From the NCBI GenBank assembly GCA_934426825.1, contig CAKRYI010000007.1, positions 36,549 through 100,548 of the forward strand: a stretch of DNA of 64,000 nt. The letters are read 5' to 3'. A model generated the notes under the pieces. It had not been told where the DNA came from. It did no database searches and saw only the letters and a program-made list of their open reading frames with translations. This document shows positions 32,583-41,730 of the stretch, piece by piece (the stretch's first letter is position 1; the number at the start of each line of letters is the position of its first letter). The position numbers were made by a program, and so were the translations under genes. Source of the DNA: an uncultured Acetatifactor sp. (lineage in GTDB: Bacteria > Bacillota > Clostridia > Lachnospirales > Lachnospiraceae).

Positions 32583-32648
32583 TTTCAATAAATATTTATT
32601 GAAAAACAATAAAAATAAATTGACATTCGATGTGCTGGGTGATATGAT
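32583..32648 (+). promoter_or_regulatory. Promoter of the DUF2975 operon with upstream palindrome
   Basis: TTGACA (32620-32625) and TATGAT (32643-32648) are 17 nt apart. TTTCAATAAAT and its exact reverse complement (32583-32604) form a 22-bp palindrome 15 nt upstream of the -35, a possible activator or repressor site. The leader to ATG 32804 is about 150 nt and A-rich. Confidence 0.6.
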
Positions 32649-32803
32649 ACTACCAAAATCAGGAAACAGACCACCAAGAAACAGAATTATTAACAGAACA
32701 ACAGAAAACGGAGCGAAAGCAAAAATATCCGTGAAACGGAAGCAGAAACATGAACTAAAAACCACAACAGAAATAAAAAGAAATCAGAACAGGGAGAACA
32801 CAT

Positions 32804-33325
32804 ATGAACGAGCAGAGAAATTTATCAAATGAGACAGACATATCCACTCGCACAAACATATCCGATAAAAAGCATAATCTGACGAGGTGGACGAAATATT
32901 TATTGGACTTTATGTTTTACGGCGGCATGGTGGTGACGGCTTCCCTGCCGGTAAGCGTGAAACTCATCGGCACTTATTTGCCCCAAATCGGAGAACACTT
33001 GCTGGAGCATTATGCGGAAGTGGTTATTATTTACTTTGTGCTCGGTATTGCGGCGGTAGTGCTCATTGGGGAATTGCGGAAAATTTTCAGAACGGTATTG
33101 GCGGAAGACTGCTTTGTGATGTCCAATGTAGAAAGTCTGCGGAAGATGGGAAACTGGAGTTTTTTTATAGCACTTATGAGCACTGTGCGCTGCATTGTGT
33201 ATCCTACCATTGCCATGCTGGTAATTATATTTGTGTTTGTCATTGCCGGATTGTTCAGCAAGGTTTTGGCGCTGGTGTTTGAACAGGCAGTGCGTTACAA
33301 AGAAGAGAATGACCTGACAATCTAA
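32804..33325 (+). CDS. DUF2975 membrane protein
   Basis: This 173-residue protein has a polar N-terminal tail (about 1-30) then four hydrophobic segments (about 35-58, 68-90, 110-135, 135-160). The IYFVLGIAAVVLIGELRKIFRTV to DCFVMSNVESLRKMGNWSF stretch is the DUF2975 signature. Function unknown. Genes of this family usually stand directly before a YozG-like HTH gene, as here (41 nt gap). The HTH protein probably regulates the operon or senses through this membrane partner; that is inference. Confidence 0.82.
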   Translation: MNEQRNLSNETDISTRTNISDKKHNLTRWTKYLLDFMFYGGMVVTASLPVSVKLIGTYLPQIGEHLLEHYAEVVIIYFVLGIAAVVLIGELRKIFRTVLAEDCFVMSNVESLRKMGNWSFFIALMSTVRCIVYPTIAMLVIIFVFVIAGLFSKVLALVFEQAVRYKEENDLTI

Positions 33326-33366
33326 TCCCGGCGGAAGGAATAGGGACAAGAGAAAAGAGGATAGAA

Positions 33367-33597
33367 ATGGCGATTGTAATCAATTTGGATGTCATGATGG
33401 CAAAACGAAAAAAAGGACTGACGGAACTGGCGGGGGAAGTGGACATTACGCTGGCAAACCTGTCCATTTTGAAAAATAATAAGGCGAAAGCGGTGCGGTT
33501 TACTACACTGGAGGCTATCTGCAAGGCGCTGGACTGCCAGCCGGGTGACATTTTAGAGTATGTACCGGATAAGCCGGATGAGGAGGATACGGAATAA
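33367..33597 (+). CDS. YozG-like Cro/C1-type HTH regulator
   Basis: This 76-residue single-domain regulator has MAKRKKGLTELAGEVDITLANLSILKN, the scaffold and recognition helices of the XRE fold. FTTLEAICKALDCQPGDILEY follows, as in YozG/SinR-like small repressors. It overlaps the next start by one base (TAATG), so it is translationally coupled to the DUF4173 gene. Confidence 0.9.
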   Translation: MAIVINLDVMMAKRKKGLTELAGEVDITLANLSILKNNKAKAVRFTTLEAICKALDCQPGDILEYVPDKPDEEDTE

Positions 33598-35183
33598 TGG
33601 ATGCAAACAAGGTCGTTACAGAACAAAACGCAACACAGATTACAGACCAAACCGCAGCACAGATTACTGAGCAAACTGCAACACAGACTGCGAAGCAAAC
33701 GATATATTCAACCCGTATGAAACAGAATTTCAGATTTTTCGGTCCGGCAACTTTTCTGTATGCGGTATGGTACGCTTTTTGTATGTTTCATAACGGTTCG
33801 GGAGTGACTTTCCCTTTTTTCGTGGCAGGAAGTCTCTTTTATTTATGCTTCTCGTTGTCAAAGCTGGAGATTTCCTTAAAAAAAGGCAGCGGCTTTTACA
33901 TGGTGAGCATGATGCTTTTAGCGGTGTCGACGTTTGGCACGGATGACGGAAGAATTATATTTTTCAATAAGACGGGTATTTTTCTGTTGATGATGGCGTT
34001 GTTGCTTTCCCTGTTTTACGACACTTCCCGGTGGAAGCTGGGCAAATATCTGGGGAGTATTCTGACTATGGTATTTTGCAGTTTCGGAGAATTGCGGGGA
34101 GTGTTTGCGGATTGCACCGCATACTGCAAGGAAAAGGATAGGAAAAACCGGACGGGAATCTATATTGCACTTGGAATCGTAATTGCGCTGCCGCTTTTGC
34201 TGGTTGTCACCGCACTGTTGGGGGATGCGGATGTCGTTTTCCGTCAGGTGACAAAAAAGTTTTTTGCCGGTATCAGATTAGGCAATGTGTTGGATGTGGC
34301 GTTTCGTATTGTGTTTTTATTTTTGGCTTCCTACCAGTTATTGGCTTATTTATGTAAAAAGACCATGCGGGAGGAGGTAACGGACAAAAGAAAAGGCGAA
34401 CCGATACTGGCAATTACTACTACGACACTACTGTCAGTAGTTTATCTGGTATTCTCGGCAATACAGATTGTGTATTTGTTTCTGGGACAAATGCAGCTTC
34501 CGGAGGGATATACCTACGCAAAATATGCCAGAGAGGGATTTTTTCAGCTGTTAGCGGTGAGCATATTGAATCTCGTCATTGTGCTTGTATGTATGGGCTT
34601 TTTCCGGGAAAATAAAGTACTAAAAATCATTCTGACAGTTATGTCATTATGCACTTTTATTATGATTGCGTCCAGTGCGTTACGTATGATTTTTTATATT
34701 CAAAGCTATTACCTGACCTTTTTACGGCTGCTTGTGTTGTGGGGACTGGCGCTTTTGTTTGTGTTGTTTGTGGGCATCACTGTAAGCATTTACCGGGAAA
34801 AGTTTCCGCTGTTCCGGTATTGCATGGCAGTGGTAACGGTGTTGTATATTGTGCTTTCCTTCAGCCACCCGGACTATATTATTGCAACGGTGAATCTTTC
34901 CAATGAGCAGGATTATTATTATCTCAGCACATTGAATGCGGATGCGGCGCCGGCACTGATTCCATACATGGCGAAACAGGGCTATGACTTGGATTGCTTT
35001 GACTGGGAAAAAATGGTGTTTAAAGGTAAGGTTGACGGCGAATATGTGGAGAGGTTCAGTCAGGATGGGTTCGGATATTATTATCTGGAACGTTTGATGG
35101 AACGGTGCAGACCGATGTCAGTCCGTACTTACAATATATCCAGAGATATGGCGCAGCAGACAGTTCAAAAATACAGACAATAG
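33597..35183 (+). CDS. DUF4173 polytopic membrane protein
   Basis: The 528 residues begin with a soluble tail of short Thr/Gln repeats (ATQITDQTAAQITEQTATQT, about 8-35). At least 11 hydrophobic segments follow (about 45-430), then a 90-residue C-terminal soluble part ending in YNISRDMAQQTVQKYRQ. The order of helices and the GTDDGRIIFFNKTG and GDADVVFRQVTKKFF loops fit DUF4173 (close to DUF4153). Function is unknown; relatives sit with small HTH regulators. It is the third gene of the DUF2975 operon. Confidence 0.82.
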   Translation: MDANKVVTEQNATQITDQTAAQITEQTATQTAKQTIYSTRMKQNFRFFGPATFLYAVWYAFCMFHNGSGVTFPFFVAGSLFYLCFSLSKLEISLKKGSGFYMVSMMLLAVSTFGTDDGRIIFFNKTGIFLLMMALLLSLFYDTSRWKLGKYLGSILTMVFCSFGELRGVFADCTAYCKEKDRKNRTGIYIALGIVIALPLLLVVTALLGDADVVFRQVTKKFFAGIRLGNVLDVAFRIVFLFLASYQLLAYLCKKTMREEVTDKRKGEPILAITTTTLLSVVYLVFSAIQIVYLFLGQMQLPEGYTYAKYAREGFFQLLAVSILNLVIVLVCMGFFRENKVLKIILTVMSLCTFIMIASSALRMIFYIQSYYLTFLRLLVLWGLALLFVLFVGITVSIYREKFPLFRYCMAVVTVLYIVLSFSHPDYIIATVNLSNEQDYYYLSTLNADAAPALIPYMAKQGYDLDCFDWEKMVFKGKVDGEYVERFSQDGFGYYYLERLMERCRPMSVRTYNISRDMAQQTVQKYRQ

Positions 35184-35201
35184 ACACAGGGAGCAATAGA
35201 T

Positions 35202-36701
35202 ATGGAAGAGACAGAACAGAAACAAGAGAAGCCGGCAGTTCAAAGGCTGCAACCGGAGCGTGAGGAACAACCCGTGGGACAGCGGGGAAAGACAGAAGAG
35301 CAGACCGGAGAGACAGAAGGGCTGCAAAGAAGGACAGAAGAACAGCAAGGAAAGGCAGAAGAACAGGCAGAAGGACAGACCGGGAACAAGCAATCGGAGC
35401 CTGAAAAAGAAGAAAGACGGACAGGATTTCCTCGTTTTCTTCACCTCCTACGGACATGCCCTGTGAGGAGTTCCGCCACGGCGGCAATCATAGCGGGGCT
35501 ACTGCTTGCAGGCGTTACCTTTCTTACGAGTTATAATCATATGAGACTTACAGACATTTTAAGTTACCTGATTATAGGAGTGGCACTGGGGGTATTTCTT
35601 ATTTATCCCGTGATATTGACGGTTTTGAATTTAGCAGCCATGTTTTTTATCCCTGTCGAGGAGGCAAAAGAGAAAAAGTGGCGGTATTTTGCACTGATAA
35701 CCATAACCCTTGGCAGTATTTACAGTCTGATGTATACCGTCTGTACCGAAATCCAGTTTGATGCGGAATGGTCGAAACAGTTGTACAATAGCCAGACGCA
35801 CCAGCCCATTTGGACGGGCGGTGTTTTAACCGTGGTGGTACTGTCTTTCGTGGGAGTTTTTGGGTATCTGATTTTGTCACTGGGTAAACTGGAAAAGTTG
35901 CCGCCGTTGGTGACAGTGCTGTCCATTTCCGGTATGTATTTAGGAATCGGGGAATGTGTTCTGTGGTGTGTCCAGATTTGGGGAAGCCATGCGTTTCTAA
36001 ATGACCTTGACGGGGTACTTTGCCTGTTTCCCCTAAACTGCATTTTTCTGGCAGTGCGGCTTATCCGAAAAAAGATGGCAGAGTGGAACCGGCTGGAAAG
36101 CCATGGGGGAGACGCCTACGCGGACAAACCGGTACTTAACGGATTGAACTGTTTCTTAAGAAAGTCACAGTATTGGCCGCTTGCAGCGTTTGTACTGATG
36201 TGGCCGCTTTTGGGAATTTTGATAGCAATTTTAGTCTTGTTCGGACAGAAACCGGATGCGGTTATCAAGGCATGGACGGAAACGGCAGACTGGAGACTGT
36301 CGGAGCGCACTGCACCGCCGCAGCTCTATTATGACGAACATTATCTTTGTACGGTTGCTGCGGGAGGACATAAAAAGGTGGTAAAACCCCTTCGGATGGG
36401 AGAGCGGCACGGACACAGGGTGGTGGTAAACCGACAACTCTGTATAGCCAATGCTTTTGAACAGATTTTAGAGGAACGAACACCCCGCTTTCACCGGGCA
36501 GTAAGGCATTTTTACGATACTTACGGCTTCCCGGTTGCCCGGCTTATCCGGACAAAGAAAGCGGCGGATGTCGTATATGTGATTATGAAACCTTTGGAAT
36601 GGGTTTTTCTGCTGGTACTGTATCTGTGTGATGCGAATCCGGAAAACCGTATTGCCGTGCAATATCTGCCCCACCCCGGCAGAAAAACCGCCAAAGAATG
36701 A
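35202..36701 (+). CDS. Multipass membrane protein, DUF6688-like, with a Gln/Glu-rich N-terminal tail
   Basis: The 499 residues open with about 75 residues very rich in Glu, Gln, Arg and Gly (TEQKQEKPAVQRLQPEREEQ and similar). Hydrophobic segments follow near 90-110, 115-145, 165-185, 205-230, 235-260, 270-290 and 325-350. The last 140 residues are soluble and carry LCIANAFEQILEERTPRFHR and HFYDTYGFPVARLI, which I associate with DUF6688, though without a search this is tentative. It starts 19 nt after the DUF4173 gene and closes that cluster. It is tail to tail with the ABC-F gene (5 nt apart). Confidence 0.65.
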   Translation: MEETEQKQEKPAVQRLQPEREEQPVGQRGKTEEQTGETEGLQRRTEEQQGKAEEQAEGQTGNKQSEPEKEERRTGFPRFLHLLRTCPVRSSATAAIIAGLLLAGVTFLTSYNHMRLTDILSYLIIGVALGVFLIYPVILTVLNLAAMFFIPVEEAKEKKWRYFALITITLGSIYSLMYTVCTEIQFDAEWSKQLYNSQTHQPIWTGGVLTVVVLSFVGVFGYLILSLGKLEKLPPLVTVLSISGMYLGIGECVLWCVQIWGSHAFLNDLDGVLCLFPLNCIFLAVRLIRKKMAEWNRLESHGGDAYADKPVLNGLNCFLRKSQYWPLAAFVLMWPLLGILIAILVLFGQKPDAVIKAWTETADWRLSERTAPPQLYYDEHYLCTVAAGGHKKVVKPLRMGERHGHRVVVNRQLCIANAFEQILEERTPRFHRAVRHFYDTYGFPVARLIRTKKAADVVYVIMKPLEWVFLLVLYLCDANPENRIAVQYLPHPGRKTAKE

Positions 36702-36706
36702 TTTCG

Positions 36707-38260
36707 CTAAATGCGGGTGCTCCACTCGGCACAGTTGATAACCTGTGTGGCAAGACCGTCGTAGAATTCCGGTTCGTGGCAGACCATGAGAATACTGCCC
36801 TTGTATTCCTGCAGCGCCCGCTTGAGTTCGGTCTTGGCGTCCACGTCCAAATGGTTGGTGGGCTCGTCCAAGAGGAGCACATTGGTCTGGCGGTTAATCA
36901 GTTTGCACAGACGCACCCTTGCCTGCTCGCCACCGCTTAACACTTTGACCTTGCTTTCAATGTGTTTGGTGGTGAGTCCGCATTTCGCCAGCGCAGACCG
37001 CACCTCATATTGGGTATAACCCGGAAATTCCTGCCAGATTTCCTCAATGCAGCTATTATCCTGATTTTGGCTCATTTCCTGCTCGAAATAGCCGATTTCC
37101 AGATAATCGCCCTGTTCCACACTGCCGGACAGGGGAGGAATAAGCCCCAGAATACTTTTTAAGAGCGTGGTTTTTCCGATTCCGTTGGCACCCACCAGCA
37201 CAATTTTCTGCCCTCTCTCCATGGAAAGGTTCAAAGGCTTGGAAAGCGGCTCGTCATAACCGATAACCAAATCTTTTGTCTCAAAGATAATGCGCCCGGA
37301 AGTGCGCGCCTCTTTAAAATGAAATTCCGGCTTCGGCTTCTCTGCCGCAAGTTCAATCACGTCCATTTTATCCAGCTTTTTCTGCCGTGACATAGCCATG
37401 TTGCGGGTGGAGACTCTTGCCTTGTTGCGGGCAACAAAATCCTTCAAATCGGCAATCTCCTTCTGCTGGCGGTTATATGCCGCTTCCAGCTGGGATTTTT
37501 TCATGGCGTAAACTTCCTGAAACTTGTCGTAATCTCCCACATAGCGGTTTAACTCCTGATTATCCATATGGTAAATCAGGTTGATGACGCTGTTCAGAAA
37601 AGGAATATCGTGGCTGATTAGAATAAAGGCATTTTCGTATTCGTTCAGGTAGCGTTTCAACCATTCGATATGCTCCGCATCCAGATAGTTGGTTGGCTCG
37701 TCCAACAGGAGAATATCGGGCTTTTCCAACAGCAGTTTTCCTAACAGCACCTTGGTTCTCTGCCCACCTGACAGTTCTGTCACATCTCTGTCCAGACCGA
37801 TTTCGGTCAGCCCCAGCGCTTTGGCAACTTCTTCCACCTTGGCGTCAATCATGTAGAAATCGTGCATGGTCAGCAAATCCTGTATGGTGCCAAGCTCCTC
37901 CATATAGTTTTCCAGTTCCTCCGGCGTGGCTTCCCCCATTTTGTCGCAAATTTCGTTCATCTGCGCTTCCATGTCATAGAGAAAATCGAAAGCGGAGGAG
38001 AGTACCTGCCGGATATTCTGCCCCTGTGTGAGCACGGTGTGCTGGTCCAAATAACCGACCCGGACATTTTTTGCCCATTCCACCTTGCCCTCATCCGGCA
38101 TCAGTTTGCCGGTAATAATATTCATGAAAGTAGATTTACCCTCTCCGTTGGCGCCGACAAGTCCGATATGCTCGCCCTTCAAAAGACGGAAGGACACGTC
38201 GTTAAAAATCGCGCGGTCGCCGAAACCGTGGGTCAGATGTTCTACATTTAAAATACTCAT
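36707..38260 (-). CDS. ABC-F family ATPase
   Basis: This 517-residue soluble protein has two ABC domains and no membrane segments. The first has Walker A GANGEGKST (about 36) and signature LSGGQRTK; the second has GANGIGKTT (about 353) and LSGGEQARVRL, then DEPTNHLD. A charged linker between them (about 240-310, RQQKEIADLKDFVARNKARV) is the ABC-F P-site-interacting part. ABC-F proteins bind ribosomes and act as translation factors or antibiotic-protection factors. Length and linker fit the YkpA/YbiT group rather than a clear resistance type. It is alone on the minus strand. Confidence 0.93.
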   Translation of the reverse strand: MSILNVEHLTHGFGDRAIFNDVSFRLLKGEHIGLVGANGEGKSTFMNIITGKLMPDEGKVEWAKNVRVGYLDQHTVLTQGQNIRQVLSSAFDFLYDMEAQMNEICDKMGEATPEELENYMEELGTIQDLLTMHDFYMIDAKVEEVAKALGLTEIGLDRDVTELSGGQRTKVLLGKLLLEKPDILLLDEPTNYLDAEHIEWLKRYLNEYENAFILISHDIPFLNSVINLIYHMDNQELNRYVGDYDKFQEVYAMKKSQLEAAYNRQQKEIADLKDFVARNKARVSTRNMAMSRQKKLDKMDVIELAAEKPKPEFHFKEARTSGRIIFETKDLVIGYDEPLSKPLNLSMERGQKIVLVGANGIGKTTLLKSILGLIPPLSGSVEQGDYLEIGYFEQEMSQNQDNSCIEEIWQEFPGYTQYEVRSALAKCGLTTKHIESKVKVLSGGEQARVRLCKLINRQTNVLLLDEPTNHLDVDAKTELKRALQEYKGSILMVCHEPEFYDGLATQVINCAEWSTRI

Positions 38261-38308
38261 ACTGTAATCAACCTTTCTGCCGCCTGTACCAAGAGACGAC
38301 TATAAGGC

Positions 38309-38338
38309 AGTATACCTTATAAAAGGGGGTTTTGTCAC
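38309..38338 (-). promoter_or_regulatory. Promoter of the ABC-F gene
   Basis: On the minus strand GTGACA (38333-38338) and TATACT (38309-38314) are 18 nt apart, 49 nt before the start codon. ACCCCC/GGGGGT flanking bases make a weak hairpin. Confidence 0.5.
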
Positions 38339-38489
38339 CCCGTATTGCAGGAAAGATTTACATTATTAAGAAAGATTAATAAATATTTTGGGGAAAATAT
38401 GGTAATATGTGAGTACAGTGAGGGGAAAGGGATATACTAAAACCAGCACGGGGAAGTGTCCTGAGAGATACTTCAGAATGGAGGAAGAT

Positions 38490-39158
38490 ATGAAAAAATT
38501 AATGGCAGTTATGGTCGTCTCCTTTACAATACTGGGGATGACGGCATGCGGAAACCGTGATAACAATGCTGACACCACACAGAGCGCCACGCAGACTTCG
38601 GAGGTAACGGAAAGCACCGCGTCTACGGAGCAGACAACAGCTGCCGAAGAGACAACAGCTGCCGGAGAAACGACAGGTGCGGAGGAAATCGGCACAAACG
38701 GCTGGAGTGAGGAGATGACAGCACTCAGACAGTCGGTAGTCGACGCACTCGGAGAGGATAATTATTGGCCGGACAGCCAGATTCCGCAGGAAATGCTGGA
38801 GCAGACTTTTGGAATCAGCCGGGATATGTATGACGATTACATGGGAGAAATGCCCATGATTAGTGTAAATGTCGATACTTTATTGATTATCAAGGCAAAA
38901 GATGATAAGGTAGAGGCTGTGGAAAAGGCATTGAATGATTATCGTGACGCACAGGTAAACAACACAATGCAGTACCCTATGAATGTGGGAAAAATTCAGG
39001 CTTCCCGGATTCAGAGATATGGAAACTATGTATGTTATGTCCAGCTTGGCGCAGACACCGGCGCTGTGGAGGAAAACGGTGACGAGGCAGTCATCAAGGC
39101 ATGTCAGGAGCAAAACGAACTGGCGCTGGAGGTAATCGGACACAACGTACCTAAGTAA
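38490..39158 (+). CDS. DUF4358 lipoprotein
   Basis: The 222 residues open with a lipoprotein signal (MKKLMAVMVVSFTILGMTAC, Cys 20) and a Thr/Glu-rich linker to about 65. The remainder fits DUF4358: a compact domain with DTLLIIKAKDDKVEAVEKAL and YVCYVQLGAD. GGAGGAAG before ATG 38490 decides the start over the in-frame 38409. It begins a four-gene run with MBOAT, DHHW and HAD genes. DUF4358 lipoproteins are frequent next to MBOAT/DHHW pairs, so a surface role in that system is likely. Confidence 0.85.
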   Translation: MKKLMAVMVVSFTILGMTACGNRDNNADTTQSATQTSEVTESTASTEQTTAAEETTAAGETTGAEEIGTNGWSEEMTALRQSVVDALGEDNYWPDSQIPQEMLEQTFGISRDMYDDYMGEMPMISVNVDTLLIIKAKDDKVEAVEKALNDYRDAQVNNTMQYPMNVGKIQASRIQRYGNYVCYVQLGADTGAVEENGDEAVIKACQEQNELALEVIGHNVPK

Positions 39159-39170
39159 TGGAGCACAGAA

Positions 39171-40586
39171 ATGGTATTCAGCAGTGTAGTGTTTTTGTTT
39201 CGGTTCTTGCCGATTTTTATGATATGTTATTATCTGGTTCCCCGGAGGATGAAAAATTTCGTCCTCCTTATCGGGAGCCTGTTTTTCTATGCGTGGGGAG
39301 AACCGGTCTATGTGATGCTGATGCTTTTTTCTACGGTATCTGATTATCTGCATGGAATATTGATAGACCGCTTTCGGGGGAAAAGAGCCGCCAAAGTGTT
39401 TTTGGTTTCTTCCGTATTGATAAATCTTTTGGTATTGGGATTTTTCAAATATGCGGATTTTTTGACAGCCACCGTCAATGGCGTGGCGGGGACACAGATT
39501 CCTCAGTTGAATCTGCCGCTTCCCATCGGCATTTCCTTTTATACGTTTCAGACCATGTCCTACACCATAGACGTCTACCGGGGAGAAGCGAAGGTGCAGA
39601 AAAATCTGCTGGATTTTGGTGTTTTTGTCACTATGTTCCCGCAGCTGATTGCAGGGCCGATTGTAAAATATAAGCAGGTGGCGGCGCAGCTTGCCGACAG
39701 ACGAGTGGATGTACATAAGATTAGCGATGGCGCAAAGCGCTTTGTGGTGGGACTTGCCAAAAAGGTGCTGATTGCCAACAATATCGGTGCTCTTTGGGCG
39801 GAGGTTTCCGCAATGGAATACGGAAATCTAAGCGCTCTGACGGCGTGGCTCGGTATTCTGGCATTCGCTTTTCAGATATATTTTGATTTTTCGGGGTACT
39901 CGGATATGGCAATCGGTCTGGGCGCGTGCATGGGATTTGATTTTCCGGAAAACTTTAACTATCCGTATATTGCGGCTTCCGTGACGGAGTTTTGGCGCAG
40001 ATGGCATATCTCCCTGAGCAGCTGGTTTCGGGAATATGTGTACATTCCTTTGGGCGGCAACCGGAAAGGTCTGCTGCGCCAGCTTCGAAACATTCTGATT
40101 GTATGGATGCTCACCGGCATCTGGCACGGCGCAGGCTGGAATTTCCTGCTCTGGGGCTTGTGGTTTGCATTCTTTTTGATTTTGGAAAAACTCTTTTACA
40201 GAAAAACGGGAAACACCCCGTCCAAAGGGATTGGCATGATATATACATGGCTTGTGGTTGTGCTTGGCTGGGTTCTGTTTGAGATAGAAACACCGCAGAA
40301 AATCGCAGCCTTTTTACAGGCAATGTTCGGAATGAATCCCACCGGCTTTTTGGACGGACAGGGACTTTATCTCGGCAGGGAATATCTGCTTTTGTTTTTG
40401 CTGGCAGTGGTGGCTTCCACGCCGTTTGTACATTTCCTGACGCAGAAACTGAAACGGTCGAAAACGGGATATGCACTGGCGGTGTACCGTCTGGGCGAGA
40501 AAGTGATTCCGGCGGCGCTGTTGTTGTTATCCATTGCTTACATTGTGGATGCTTCTTACAATCCCTTTCTCTATTTTCGGTTTTGA
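39171..40586 (+). CDS. MBOAT-family O-acyltransferase (AlgI/DltB-like)
   Basis: The 471 residues form about 11 transmembrane helices. FFKYADF, LPIGISFYTFQTMSYTIDVY and GPIVKY are AlgI-type motifs. Catalytic H319 lies in GIWHGAGWNFLLWG. Such proteins move acetyl groups across the membrane to a surface polysaccharide. The DHHW protein encoded 12 nt downstream is the usual partner, as AlgJ/AlgX is for AlgI. No polysaccharide synthase is within the window, so the acceptor is unknown. A second reading frame from 39158 is a shadow. Confidence 0.94.
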   Translation: MVFSSVVFLFRFLPIFMICYYLVPRRMKNFVLLIGSLFFYAWGEPVYVMLMLFSTVSDYLHGILIDRFRGKRAAKVFLVSSVLINLLVLGFFKYADFLTATVNGVAGTQIPQLNLPLPIGISFYTFQTMSYTIDVYRGEAKVQKNLLDFGVFVTMFPQLIAGPIVKYKQVAAQLADRRVDVHKISDGAKRFVVGLAKKVLIANNIGALWAEVSAMEYGNLSALTAWLGILAFAFQIYFDFSGYSDMAIGLGACMGFDFPENFNYPYIAASVTEFWRRWHISLSSWFREYVYIPLGGNRKGLLRQLRNILIVWMLTGIWHGAGWNFLLWGLWFAFFLILEKLFYRKTGNTPSKGIGMIYTWLVVVLGWVLFEIETPQKIAAFLQAMFGMNPTGFLDGQGLYLGREYLLLFLLAVVASTPFVHFLTQKLKRSKTGYALAVYRLGEKVIPAALLLLSIAYIVDASYNPFLYFRF

Positions 40587-40598
40587 CGGAGGCTGGCT

Positions 40599-41720
40599 AT
40601 GAGTGAGAAAAGAAATGCGATATTCACGATTGCGGTTATATTTTCCATATTATGTATTTTCATGGTGGTTGATTTCATTCAGGATGACCGGTTTTATTCG
40701 GAGACGGAAAACCGCGTGCTGACGGAAAAACCGGTGCTGTCTTTGAAAGCAATTTATCAGGGTAATTTTTCCAAAAACTATGAGGACTATGTTTCCGACC
40801 AGTTTGTGGGACGGGACAAATGGATTCTGGTAAAGACAAAGTCGGATATTCTGATGCAGAAAAAGGAAATCAACGGTGTTTATCTGTGCAAAGACAATTA
40901 TCTGATGGAGCAGCATAAGCCGGAGGAGTACACTGCGCAGATGGAGGCGGACAGGCTGCTTCTTTTGAAAGATTTGGCAAAACGCTGGGATGCGAGGGTG
41001 ATGCTGGTGCCCACGGCGGACAATATTCTTACGGATAAGCTGCCGGAAAATGCGCCCTACTATGACGAGACGCAGCTCCTTGCCGAGGTAAAGGATTTGG
41101 TAGGGGAATACAGCTATATTGATGTATACAGCGCCCTGAAAGAACATAAAGAGGAAGAGATTTATTACCGCACCGACCATCACTGGACGAGCCTTGGCGC
41201 CTATTACGGTTATGTGGCGTGGGCGGAGACGGTGCACCGGTATCCGCTTGTGCGCGTCCCGGAAGGCTTGGAGACGGTTTCGGAGGATTTTTTGGGAACA
41301 CTTCATTCCAAAATCAATCTGCCGGTACAGGCGGATTCCATTCAGTATTTTCCGGACACCGAGAAACGGCAGGTGGAAATCACCTATGATTTTGGCAGAA
41401 CCTCGGATACTTTTTATGAGCCGGAATATCTGAATACCAAAAATCAATACGGATTTTTCTTGGATGATAACCACGCTTTTGTGGAAATTCATACCGGACG
41501 GCATAACGGGAGGAGTCTTTTTGTGATTAAGGATTCCTATGCCAACTGTGTGATTCCCATGCTCGCCCAGCACTATGAGAATGTATATGTGGTTGATTTG
41601 CGGTACTTTAACGGCAGACTGTACGATTTCATGGGGCAGTACGGGGAAGAGGGAGAGATGGATGTACTGGTGTTGTACAACTGCATTCATTTTCTGGAGA
41701 ATTTTTATTATTTGAAATAA
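40599..41720 (+). CDS. DHHW-family (AlgJ/AlgX-like) extracytoplasmic acetylation protein
   Basis: The 373 residues have one N-terminal membrane helix (about 8-25) and an exported SGNH-like domain. YRTDHHWTSLGAYYGY, near residue 195, holds the DHHW catalytic motif; FVIKDSYANCVIPML supplies the Ser near 308. It should take acetyl from the MBOAT partner and place it on a polymer outside the cell. The gene directly follows the MBOAT gene and precedes a HAD phosphatase. Confidence 0.92.
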   Translation: MSEKRNAIFTIAVIFSILCIFMVVDFIQDDRFYSETENRVLTEKPVLSLKAIYQGNFSKNYEDYVSDQFVGRDKWILVKTKSDILMQKKEINGVYLCKDNYLMEQHKPEEYTAQMEADRLLLLKDLAKRWDARVMLVPTADNILTDKLPENAPYYDETQLLAEVKDLVGEYSYIDVYSALKEHKEEEIYYRTDHHWTSLGAYYGYVAWAETVHRYPLVRVPEGLETVSEDFLGTLHSKINLPVQADSIQYFPDTEKRQVEITYDFGRTSDTFYEPEYLNTKNQYGFFLDDNHAFVEIHTGRHNGRSLFVIKDSYANCVIPMLAQHYENVYVVDLRYFNGRLYDFMGQYGEEGEMDVLVLYNCIHFLENFYYLK

Positions 41721-41730
41721 TGGAGGCTGT

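Noticed and set aside
39158..39343. Small + frame overlapping the MBOAT start
   Set aside because: The frame at 39171 encodes the MBOAT N-terminus with a proper ribosome site; the other is a by-product.
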